In this document: positions 33,392-41,883 of the stretch, in pieces
Position numbering within the stretch: position 1 is the stretch's first letter
How the letters are laid out: each line of letters begins with the position of its first letter
Program-made: the position numbers and the translations under genes
Assembly: GCA_945904015.1 (NCBI GenBank)
Contig: CAMDPK010000048.1
Span: 1-44,677 of the forward strand
Direction of reading: 5' to 3'
Length of the DNA stretch: 44,677 bases
Source: Candidatus Kuenenia stuttgartensis
GTDB lineage: Bacteria > Planctomycetota > Planctomycetia > Planctomycetales > Planctomycetaceae
The notes under the pieces: generated by a model
Told to the model about the DNA's origin: nothing
Database searches by the model: none
The model's input: the letters and a program-made list of their open reading frames with translations, nothing else

Positions 33392-36300
33392 ATGAAATTC
33401 TCATCGTGGTTGTCGAGTTGGACTCGACGCTCGGGTTGGTTGAAGAACACACGTCGTACTGCTGGCCGCGGGAATTCGGTCGCTCAGTTCGGTCTCGCCA
33501 CAGTCAGTCTGTCGGCGGAGCCGTTGGAGCCGCGCTTGGTGCTCGATGCGAGCACGCCGGTCGATGACGCCGCCGCGTTTGCCAAGGCTTTGAAGAGTGG
33601 CGGAGTGACGCTGTACGGTGCGGCGTGGGACGCGACCACCACAGCGCAGAGGCAACTCTTCGGCGACGGATCGCAATTTCTGAATTTCGTGGATGTGACG
33701 AACTCCGATCACACATTCAACTTGACCGCCACCAGTCTGAACATTTCAACGACCTCACCAACTTGGATCTTCTCGGACGCGAACCAATCACGATTGGCCG
33801 GTCTGCAATCGCTCGCGGACTTGGCGTGGCAGGCGGGGATCGCGATTCCGAAGGGATTCACTCCAGGAATGGCTCCCCTCGCGAACCAAACGGTGCTGAG
33901 CGGTTCGCCGTTAATGTTGCCGTTGGATGGCTTCGATCCGAACAACGACAACCTGACCTACACGGTGACGCTGTCTGCCAACACGGCCGGGCTGACGGTG
34001 ACGCAGCAGCCGCGCAACGGAGCGTTGAAGATCTCCGTCGCCGGCTACGGCGACATGCTGATCGACACGTTCGACGATCTGGCCCCGCGTGCGACAGAGC
34101 AAATCAAGCAGCTCGCCAGCGACGGCTTTTACGACGACCTCACGTTTCATCGAATCATCAACAGCTTCATGATTCAGGGAGGCGATCCGAACGGCAATGG
34201 CACCGGCGGTTCGACGCTGGGCGATTTCAACGATCAATTCAATTTCGATTTGCAGCACAATCGAACCGGCTTGATCTCGATGGCCAAGTCCACCGACGAC
34301 ACAAACGACTCGCAGTTCTTCATCACCGAAGGACCGCAGCGGAGTCTCGACTTCCAGCATTCGATCTTCGGCCTGGTCGTCGAAGGCGATTCCGTTCGGG
34401 ACGCGATCAGCAACACGGCGACCTATTCCAACGGCCTGCCAATTTTCGCCGTCACGATGCAGTCGGTGGATGTCGTCGTGGACAACGAGAACGCCGTGCT
34501 GATGCTCAAGGCTGCTGCGGGGACGACTGGTTCCGCGCATGTGAAGATTCGCGTGTCGGACCCCAACGGGAACTATTCCGAGCAGGAATTTGATGTCACG
34601 GTGACTACAGACACGGTCAATAGCGATCCATTTTTGTCGGACGTGCCCGCGATTCGCACGCTCCGAAACACGGCGATCAACTTTCCGCTGACGGCGAACG
34701 ATCCCGACCCGAATCCGTCGGCAATTGTGTTTCTGGACCAATCGAGTCTCGCCAGCAACACGATTGACGTGCCTTATACCGCTAACTCAAACAAGCTGAC
34801 CTACAGCGCGAATTTCAACACTGGCGTGGTGACGGTGACTCCGGCCACCAATTTTGTCGGCACCGAGCTCATCACAGTCGCGACCGCGTTCCGCAAAGGC
34901 GGGGACACTGATGGCGATTTCATCGTCTCCGCTGAAGAGGCTGCGACGACGGTCGACTATCAAATCGCTCCGATAGAGGTCGTCAGCGCCGCCACCGATC
35001 TGACGCTCACGGCCAGCAACGATCCGGCGCATGACTCTGCCAACGACGGTCAAGCGGACGCATTCGTCGTGCGGCTGGTGAATTTGGGGACGGCTCAGAC
35101 CCCGATTTCTGGCATCGAGGTTTCGATCAACGGACATGTCGCTCAATACGCCGCGCTCAGCAGCGTGGACACGTTGATCATCAACGGCTCGGACGACACC
35201 GACACACTGACCGTCGATTTCGTGAACGGAAATCCGATTCCGGCCGGCGGGTTGGAATTCAACGGCGGCTCTCAGGCGATCGGCGGTCAGGATCAGATGA
35301 TCTTGAAGAACGGCTTCGCCACCTCGTTCGAGTACGCGCTGACCGGCGCTCAAGCTGGCACGTTCGGCTCGGTCGGCATCAACTACATCACGTTCACGGG
35401 ATTGGAAGCGATCAATGACTCGTTGACTGCAGCCACCAACAGCGGGATGAACCGCACCGTGCAATACTCGCCCGACGGGCAAAGCGCAGTCCTCTCCGTC
35501 GATACCGCGGCCGGGAACGGCAGACTCAAAATGGAGTTCGGCACGGACCTGAGCCTCAGCTTCGTCGCACCAATTCGATCGGCGAATGGTTCGGTCGTTG
35601 GTTCGCTGACAGTCATCGGCGGTATCGGGACCGACACACTGGCGATCAGCTATGCCAACGGAATTCCGATTCCCCCCGGCCGAGTGAACTTCCAGGGGGG
35701 CACGCAACCCGACGGCCTGCGCGACAAGCTGGTCGTGACGGGGGGCACGGTCACGTCGGTGTTTCATTCGGTGACGAGCGCTGCGGACGGCTTGATCTCG
35801 GTCGAGGGTGCTCAATCAATCGGGTACACTGGCCTCGAAAATGTGACGGATGAACTCACTGCCGCGCATCGCGGATTTCAATTCAATGGCACCGACGATG
35901 CCGTCACTCTGTCGGATGATGGCATTGCCGAGAACGGCCGGTCGAAACTGACCTACGGCACGAAAGAGTTCCTGTTCACGAACGCCACCAGTCAGTTGGA
36001 CTCGAACAACGCAGTGGTCTCGACCGGATCGCTGGTGATTCTCGGCGGCGGCGGTGACGACACGCTGACGGCGACGGGACTCGATGCGAGCTTTCCGGCG
36101 GATGCGGTCTTCTTCCTTCAAGGTGAGGTTGGGAACGACACGATTGACACTTCAACCGCCAACCGCGCGTTTGACATGCGAGGCGGCGATGGCAACGACT
36201 CCATCACCGGCAACTCCAGCGACGACTCGATCCTGATGGACGCCGGCAACGACACGATCAATGGAAACGGTGGAGTTGATCGGATCGTAGCTTCCAATTT

Positions 36301-38287
36301 ACGCGGTGTGGTCACGCTCAACGACACGTTGCTCAGCGGCCTGGGACTCGACAGCCTGACCAGCATCGAGCAAGCCAACTTGGCCGCAGGTGCCAGTGCG
36401 GCGCAGATCAATGCCAGCGCATTCACAGGTGTGGTCACACTGTTTGGCGGAGCCGGCAGCGATTCGCTGGTCGGCACGGTCGGAGCGGATTCGATCGACG
36501 GTGGCGCGGGTAGCGACACGATCCAATCCGGTGACGGCAACGACACAATCACTGGCGGCCAGGGCAACGATTCGTTGGATGGCGGACTCGGCAGCGATGT
36601 GGTCAGTGAGTTCACCAATGGCAGCGTCACGGTCACGGCAACTCAGGTGCAAGGTGGCACGCCGCTCGGCACGGACAAGTATCTCAATATCGAGTCGATG
36701 CAATTCACCGGCGGTGCGGTGGCGAACAAATTCGACACGAAACTCTTCACCGGCAACGTGACGCTGCTCGGTGGCGATGGGAACGACACGTTGATCGGCG
36801 GCAGCGGCAACGACAGCCTGCAAGGTCAAGGGGACAACGACGTCCTGACTGGCGGAGCGGGTGAAGATCTTCTTGACGGCGGTGATGGTGTCGATCGACT
36901 CCTCGAAACTGCGGACACAAATTGGACGCTGACCGACGCGGCGTTGACGGGGCTTGGCAACGACATCCTCAACTCGTTCGAGCAAGCCTCCCTGGCTGGC
37001 GGGGCTGGCAACAACACGCTCAACGCGACGACGTACACCGGCAACGCGACGCTCGACGGAGCCGCTGGCAATGACACACTCCTCGGCGGTAACGCCGCGA
37101 GTTCGCTGCTCGGCAACGCGGGGAACGACTCGCTCGTCGGCGGCACCGGAGCCGACACGCTGCTCGGTGGCGACGGCACCGACACGCTCATCGGCGGCGA
37201 CGGCAACGACAGTCTCGATGGCGGAGCCGGCATCAACGATCGTCTGACCGGCGGGCTGGGCAATGACAAGCTCAATGGCGGCAAGGGCCTCGGCGACATG
37301 CTGATCGAATCGAGCAACGCCTCGTTGATCACGCTCACAACGTCCGCGTTGAGCGGCGTCGGAGCGGACACGGCCACTGGCTTCGAGATCGCGATCCTCA
37401 CTGGCGGTGACGGCGACAACACGATCGACGCTCATCTGTTCGCAGGCACGACCAGCCTGACGGGCGGAGGCGGCAATGATTCGCTGTGGGGTGGTGCAGG
37501 AGCCACGACCATCGACGGTGGAACCGGCAACGACACGCTGGCGGGTGGCAAAGGCAACGACGTGCTCACCGGCGGCGCGGACAGCGATCAAATCATCGAG
37601 ACGGGCAACGGTAGCATCACCGCGGTGATCAACGTCGCCGGGACTCAGCTTGTCGGCGGCAGCGTGTTCGGCACGGACACCTACATCGAGATCGAAGGTA
37701 TCCAACTGACCGGCGGAGCCTCCGGAAATAAGTTCGACATGACGCTGTTCACCGGGCCGGTGACGCTGGCCGGTGCCGTGGGAAATGACACGCTGATCGG
37801 CACGATCAACAACGATGTGCTCGACGGGAAGCTCGGCAACGACTCGCTGGTCGGCCTCGCGGGCAATGACATACTGATTGGCGACGGCGGCAACGACACG
37901 CTGAAAGGTGGTCTGGGCAATGACTCGCTGACGGGAGACGCCGGCAACGACACACTCAATGGTGGAGATGGCGATGACACGCTCGACGGCGGCGTCGGCA
38001 ACGATGCTCTCTCTGGTTACCTCGGCAACGATCAACTGTCTGGCGGCGCGGGCCTCGACGCGCTCGTTGGCGGCGACGGCAACGACACGTTGCTGGGCGG
38101 AGCCGACAAGGACTCGCTGGTCGGTGGACTCAGTGCGGACAGCGTCGATGGAGAAGCGGGCGACGATTCCGTCACCGGCGGAGCGGGCAACAACGCCACG
38201 CCGCAAATCGACGACACGGTGATCGGGTCCGCGACCGAGATCAACAACGCACTGTCAATCGTCGGCGTGTGGATCGACGCGATCTGA
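33392..38287 (+). CDS. giant surface protein: LEPR-XLL, thioredoxin-like, cyclophilin and RTX calcium-binding repeats
   Basis: A 1631-aa protein starting at ATG 33392 (aaggaagg upstream). Near the N-terminus lies the LEPR-XLL-type motif (LSAEPLEPRLVLDAS), which follows a translocation signal in planctomycete giant proteins. Residues ~65-140 resemble a thioredoxin-like module (VTLYGAAWD, then SPTWIFSD and AGIAIPKG), but the Cys pair is absent. Residues ~215-365 are a cyclophilin-type peptidyl-prolyl isomerase (FYDDLTFHRIINSFMIQGGDP, then ISMAKSTDDTNDSQFFIT). The middle (~370-920) has beta-sandwich repeats. From ~930 to the end come RTX nonapeptides (GGxGNDxL) forming calcium-binding beta-rolls. 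It ends VWIDAI. Probably secreted or surface-attached. Confidence 0.9.
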   Translation: MKFSSWLSSWTRRSGWLKNTRRTAGRGNSVAQFGLATVSLSAEPLEPRLVLDASTPVDDAAAFAKALKSGGVTLYGAAWDATTTAQRQLFGDGSQFLNFVDVTNSDHTFNLTATSLNISTTSPTWIFSDANQSRLAGLQSLADLAWQAGIAIPKGFTPGMAPLANQTVLSGSPLMLPLDGFDPNNDNLTYTVTLSANTAGLTVTQQPRNGALKISVAGYGDMLIDTFDDLAPRATEQIKQLASDGFYDDLTFHRIINSFMIQGGDPNGNGTGGSTLGDFNDQFNFDLQHNRTGLISMAKSTDDTNDSQFFITEGPQRSLDFQHSIFGLVVEGDSVRDAISNTATYSNGLPIFAVTMQSVDVVVDNENAVLMLKAAAGTTGSAHVKIRVSDPNGNYSEQEFDVTVTTDTVNSDPFLSDVPAIRTLRNTAINFPLTANDPDPNPSAIVFLDQSSLASNTIDVPYTANSNKLTYSANFNTGVVTVTPATNFVGTELITVATAFRKGGDTDGDFIVSAEEAATTVDYQIAPIEVVSAATDLTLTASNDPAHDSANDGQADAFVVRLVNLGTAQTPISGIEVSINGHVAQYAALSSVDTLIINGSDDTDTLTVDFVNGNPIPAGGLEFNGGSQAIGGQDQMILKNGFATSFEYALTGAQAGTFGSVGINYITFTGLEAINDSLTAATNSGMNRTVQYSPDGQSAVLSVDTAAGNGRLKMEFGTDLSLSFVAPIRSANGSVVGSLTVIGGIGTDTLAISYANGIPIPPGRVNFQGGTQPDGLRDKLVVTGGTVTSVFHSVTSAADGLISVEGAQSIGYTGLENVTDELTAAHRGFQFNGTDDAVTLSDDGIAENGRSKLTYGTKEFLFTNATSQLDSNNAVVSTGSLVILGGGGDDTLTATGLDASFPADAVFFLQGEVGNDTIDTSTANRAFDMRGGDGNDSITGNSSDDSILMDAGNDTINGNGGVDRIVASNLRGVVTLNDTLLSGLGLDSLTSIEQANLAAGASAAQINASAFTGVVTLFGGAGSDSLVGTVGADSIDGGAGSDTIQSGDGNDTITGGQGNDSLDGGLGSDVVSEFTNGSVTVTATQVQGGTPLGTDKYLNIESMQFTGGAVANKFDTKLFTGNVTLLGGDGNDTLIGGSGNDSLQGQGDNDVLTGGAGEDLLDGGDGVDRLLETADTNWTLTDAALTGLGNDILNSFEQASLAGGAGNNTLNATTYTGNATLDGAAGNDTLLGGNAASSLLGNAGNDSLVGGTGADTLLGGDGTDTLIGGDGNDSLDGGAGINDRLTGGLGNDKLNGGKGLGDMLIESSNASLITLTTSALSGVGADTATGFEIAILTGGDGDNTIDAHLFAGTTSLTGGGGNDSLWGGAGATTIDGGTGNDTLAGGKGNDVLTGGADSDQIIETGNGSITAVINVAGTQLVGGSVFGTDTYIEIEGIQLTGGASGNKFDMTLFTGPVTLAGAVGNDTLIGTINNDVLDGKLGNDSLVGLAGNDILIGDGGNDTLKGGLGNDSLTGDAGNDTLNGGDGDDTLDGGVGNDALSGYLGNDQLSGGAGLDALVGGDGNDTLLGGADKDSLVGGLSADSVDGEAGDDSVTGGAGNNATPQIDDTVIGSATEINNALSIVGVWIDAI
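36160..38200 (+). repeat. RTX nonapeptide array with five interspersed non-RTX modules
   Basis: Coding repeats of GGxGxDxLxG units. The array is interrupted by five ~55-60-residue modules at about 36288, 36598, 36900, 37300 and 37595, each ending in (F/Y)xGxVTLxG(G/A). DNA identity between modules is modest, so they are not recent duplicates. Confidence 0.8.
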
Positions 38288-38318
38288 TGGAATTCGTCCG
38301 CCACCCTGCTCGCCAGGG

Positions 38319-38386
38319 TGGTTCCCGCGCTCTGCAGCTACCAACTTTCCTTGGACGGAGCAAGTAGCCGCAGACCGCGGGAACCA
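38319..38386. repeat. inverted repeat after the giant surface protein
   Basis: Arms 38319-38341 and 38364-38386 (tggttcccgcgctctgcagc against complement, two mismatches in 23). It follows the RTX gene stop and may act as its terminator. The rest of the 206-bp gap also contains a short gcccaggc-type hairpin. Confidence 0.75.
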
Positions 38387-38493
38387 CTGGCACGAGGCCA
38401 GAGGCGGGTCAATCACCCAGGCCACAAGGGCCTGGGCTACAGCCGACACTCCGTCAGCCTCTACAATCCTGCGAGCCATCAAAGGAGTGAGAG

Positions 38494-41400
38494 ATGACGA
38501 CTACCTTGCCGATTCTGCGAACCGTTGACATCGAACACGAACAGGCCTCGCACGTCGCTGGGTTGAGCAACCTCGAAGCCTTGCACGCCGACGGCATCGT
38601 GCCGGGCGGGTGGTGGCATCGCGACGGCGATCGCATCGCGTGCGATCTCTGCCCGCGCCGCTGCGTGATGAAAGACGGCGACCGCGGGTTCTGTTTCGTG
38701 CGGCAGAATCTCGGCGGGCAGATGATGCTGACGACCTACGGCCGCAGCACCGGGTTCTGCATCGATCCGATCGAGAAGAAGCCGCTGAATCATTTTCTAC
38801 CGGGGACCAGCGTGCTGAGCTTCGGCACGGCTGGCTGCAATCTGGGCTGCAAGTTTTGTCAGAACTGGGACATCTCGAAGTCTCGCGAAACCGAACGGCT
38901 CAGCCAGCGAGCATTGCCCGACGAGATCGCTCGCGCCGCCCTGGAGCTTGGCTGTGCCAGCGTCGCCTACACCTACAACGACCCGGTCATCTGGGCCGAG
39001 TACGCGATCGACACGGCGCTCGCCTGCAAAGAACTCGGCATCAAGTCGGTCGCGGTGACGGCGGGGTACATCACTCCGGAGGCTCGCGAGGCGTTCTATC
39101 AATTCATGGACGCCGCGAACGTCGATCTCAAAGCGTTCACCGAAGAGTTCTACTATCGCACGACTCTGTCACATTTGCAGCCGGTGCTCGACACGCTGCG
39201 CTGGCTAAAACACGAGACCAACGTCTGGTTTGAAATCACGAACCTCGTCATCCCGCAAGCAAACGACAGCTTGGACGAAATTCAGCAGATGAGCGATTGG
39301 ATTCTGGAAGCGGTCGGTGACGAAGTCCCGCTGCACTTCTCGGCGTTTCATCCCGATTTCCGAATGCTCGACCGCCCGCGCACGCCGCACGAGACGCTGA
39401 TCGCCGCACGCGAGGTCGCGATGAAAGCCGGGCTGAAATACGTCTACGTCGGGAACGTCGATGACGCGACGCGGCAGAGCACCTACTGCCCGAACTGCGA
39501 AAAATTACTGATCGAACGCAACTGGTACGAACTCGGTGAGTACGCGCTCGACCGCGACCGCTGCCGGCACTGCGGCACGCACATCGCTGGAGTGTTCGCC
39601 ACTCGTCCCGGTAACTGGGGCCGCAAGCGGCAGCCGGTTGATATGAAGCAGTTCCATTCGCCGGATCGCGAGCAACCGCTCGTATTGCCGGAGCGTCCTC
39701 GCAGCGGTGCCGCCTTGGGGTCTTCGGCGGCTCCGATCCTGGTGCAATCACCACTTCTTCGTCCCGCGCAGCCAAAGTCCGATGCCAAAGGAATCACCGT
39801 GCAAATTCCCAAGACTGCTCCGAACCTCTCACCGACGCAGCGGCAGATTCTGTTCGCGACTGCTGCCGAATTGGTGCGAGCCGCCGCCGAAGGACGAGCA
39901 CCGGAAACCTCCGCTTTCGATCGCAGCGGCATGAGATTGAACATCGTGTCGGGGACGTTCGTCAGTCTGAAACGTCGCGGGCGATTGCGTTCCTGCTGCG
40001 GATCGTTCGGCCAGGCCATGCAGTTGAATCAGTGCTTGAGAGAAGCGGCGAATCGCACGGCAACGAATGATCCACGCTTTCCGAATGTCTCCGTGAGTGA
40101 GTTACCGCATCTCGATCTGGATGTCTGGCTGCTGTTCGCGCCGGAGCAAGTCAACGAGCGGGGACTCGATCGCATCAACACGGTCACGATCGGGAAACAC
40201 GGATTGCAGATCATTCGCGGCCAGCAGCGCGGGCTGTTGCTGCCCGGAGTTGCAACCGACAACGGCTGGGACAGTGAAGAGTTTTTGAATCAAGTCTGCG
40301 TGAAGGCCGGCCTGCCACCGACCGCGTGGAAGTCCGACGACACGACGTTGTTTCGCTTCGAGGGGGACGTCATTCACGGCCCGATGTCGAGCGCCGGCCC
40401 GATGAGCGTCAGCGTGCCACCGCGACCGCTGCTGACTGCGTCTGAATTCGAGCAGCTCACGAATTTCGCTCGACAGTCAGTCTTGTCTCTGCTGAGCGGC
40501 ATGACGCCGCTCTATTTCTGCCCCGGAGTTCCCGACGCCGACATTCACGGTGTCGCGGTGATGATCACTCAACCGGGGACGAGTTTTTGGCTGTCGGTCT
40601 CGCGTTTGTCGCCCAAAGAAAAATCCCCTCTGCAAACGACGCTGTTCACGCAGTGCGAGACGCTGGCGAAGGCTTTGTCGAATCGCAAGCTGCCGCTCGA
40701 TCAACTGCGGGTCGATATTCTCGCTCTCGACGACACGGCGCTGCACGGGACGGTCGCAGAGCCGGACCTGAACGGCATCGACTCGGCGACGCGCGGGGTG
40801 CTCGTCACCGAACGCAACAAGCACGGCTTCGTGTTCGACCGCACGCTGTCGCCAGAACAACTCCTGCGCGACGCCAGCCAACTGGCGCAAGTCGTGGCTC
40901 CCGAATGGTCGCAACTCTTCAGCTTGCGAGCGTTGAGTTCATGCGACCGTTTCACGGTCGAGATGACTCCGAAGCCAGCGAGCGGCGCAGGTGAACGGCC
41001 TGCGGCGGTGGCAGGCAAGTTCTATCCGGGTGATGCGGCGGGAGTGGCGGCAGAGTTGGATCGGATGTTGGGCGATGACGTGAGCGGCACGGCGCTAGCC
41101 GCCGGTTCCGATTCCGTGGCGATCAACAATACACCGGCGGCTAGCGCCGTGCCGCTCCGTTGTGCGGCCGCGATGGTGCCTCATGCCGGTTGGCGGTTCT
41201 CCGGCAGGCTGGCGGCTGATGTGCTCAAGCAAATCGAGTTGCCGCGCACGGTGATCGTCATCGGGCCGAAGCACACACCGAATGGTCTCGATTGGGCCGT
41301 CGCTCCGAATCGCGTCTGGTCGTTTCCAGGCGGACAACTCGAATCCGATCTCGAACTGGCTCGCGCGTTGGTCGCGGCGATCCCCGGCCTGCAATTCGAC

Positions 41401-41865
41401 GCAGCCGCACATCAGCAAGAGCACGGCATCGAAGTCGAACTGCCGATCATTCATCGGCTCGCGCCGCAAACGAAAGTCGTCGGCATCTGCATCAGCGGCG
41501 CAACGCTCGCTCGCTGCGAGGACTTCTCGCGCGGACTGGCGTCGGTGCTGGAAAACTTCCTGCTCGATCCACCGCTGCTGCTGATCTCCAGCGACATGAA
41601 TCACTACGCCAACAATGCCGAAACGCGGCGGCTCGACACACTGGCCCTCGCCGAGTTCGACCGGCTCAACGAAGACGCCCTCTTCGAGGTTTGCCAAGCG
41701 AACCACATCAGCATGTGCGGCCTCGTCCCGGCGGTGATCGTGATGAAGACGCTGAAGAAGCTCGGCCGCTTGAGTCGGTCGGTCGACGTCGGCTACGCAA
41801 CCTCCGCCGAAACGAGCGGCGACACGTCCCGCTGCGTCGGCTACGCTGGGCGGTTGTTGGTGTGA
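38494..41865 (+). CDS. AmmeMemoRadiSam fusion: radical SAM + AMMECR1 (two copies, second divergent) + Memo
   Basis: A 1123-aa cytoplasmic protein; ATG 38494 has aaggag 6 nt upstream. Residues ~1-370 are an AmmeMemoRadiSam radical SAM enzyme: an N-terminal Cys set (CDLCPRRC), the 4Fe-4S motif Cys115-x3-Cys119-x2-Cys122 (CNLGCKFCQNWD), and a C-terminal Cys set (CPNCEKLL...CRHCGTH). Residues ~443-635 are an AMMECR1 domain (RRGRLRSCCGSFGQ, DPRFPNVSVSEL, LLLPGVATDNGWD). ~645-828 looks like a second, degenerate AMMECR1. ~836-1123 is Memo, keeping VPHAGWRFSG, IGPKHTPNG and MCGLVPAV, which hold the metal-site His/His/Cys. The three families normally occur as separate neighbours, and their joint role is unknown. 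A palindrome is inserted in the Memo linker (41082-41157). Confidence 0.92.
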   Translation: MTTTLPILRTVDIEHEQASHVAGLSNLEALHADGIVPGGWWHRDGDRIACDLCPRRCVMKDGDRGFCFVRQNLGGQMMLTTYGRSTGFCIDPIEKKPLNHFLPGTSVLSFGTAGCNLGCKFCQNWDISKSRETERLSQRALPDEIARAALELGCASVAYTYNDPVIWAEYAIDTALACKELGIKSVAVTAGYITPEAREAFYQFMDAANVDLKAFTEEFYYRTTLSHLQPVLDTLRWLKHETNVWFEITNLVIPQANDSLDEIQQMSDWILEAVGDEVPLHFSAFHPDFRMLDRPRTPHETLIAAREVAMKAGLKYVYVGNVDDATRQSTYCPNCEKLLIERNWYELGEYALDRDRCRHCGTHIAGVFATRPGNWGRKRQPVDMKQFHSPDREQPLVLPERPRSGAALGSSAAPILVQSPLLRPAQPKSDAKGITVQIPKTAPNLSPTQRQILFATAAELVRAAAEGRAPETSAFDRSGMRLNIVSGTFVSLKRRGRLRSCCGSFGQAMQLNQCLREAANRTATNDPRFPNVSVSELPHLDLDVWLLFAPEQVNERGLDRINTVTIGKHGLQIIRGQQRGLLLPGVATDNGWDSEEFLNQVCVKAGLPPTAWKSDDTTLFRFEGDVIHGPMSSAGPMSVSVPPRPLLTASEFEQLTNFARQSVLSLLSGMTPLYFCPGVPDADIHGVAVMITQPGTSFWLSVSRLSPKEKSPLQTTLFTQCETLAKALSNRKLPLDQLRVDILALDDTALHGTVAEPDLNGIDSATRGVLVTERNKHGFVFDRTLSPEQLLRDASQLAQVVAPEWSQLFSLRALSSCDRFTVEMTPKPASGAGERPAAVAGKFYPGDAAGVAAELDRMLGDDVSGTALAAGSDSVAINNTPAASAVPLRCAAAMVPHAGWRFSGRLAADVLKQIELPRTVIVIGPKHTPNGLDWAVAPNRVWSFPGGQLESDLELARALVAAIPGLQFDAAAHQQEHGIEVELPIIHRLAPQTKVVGICISGATLARCEDFSRGLASVLENFLLDPPLLLISSDMNHYANNAETRRLDTLALAEFDRLNEDALFEVCQANHISMCGLVPAVIVMKTLKKLGRLSRSVDVGYATSAETSGDTSRCVGYAGRLLV
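41082..41157. repeat. perfect palindrome inserted in frame inside the Memo domain
   Basis: The 25-bp arms 41082-41106 and 41133-41157 are exact complements around a 26-nt loop. It encodes roughly GTALAAGSDSVAINNTPAA in the linker between the FYPGD and VPHAG motifs of Memo. The core ggcgctagcc matches the intergenic repeat at 9640. Confidence 0.92.
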
Positions 41866-41883
41866 CCCACGAATGAGGGCGGC

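Noticed and set aside
36299-38206. 635-aa minus-strand frame opposite the RTX array
   Set aside because: Its repetitive Val/Arg-rich sequence is the antisense of the glycine-aspartate RTX repeats; the sense frame has clear domains.
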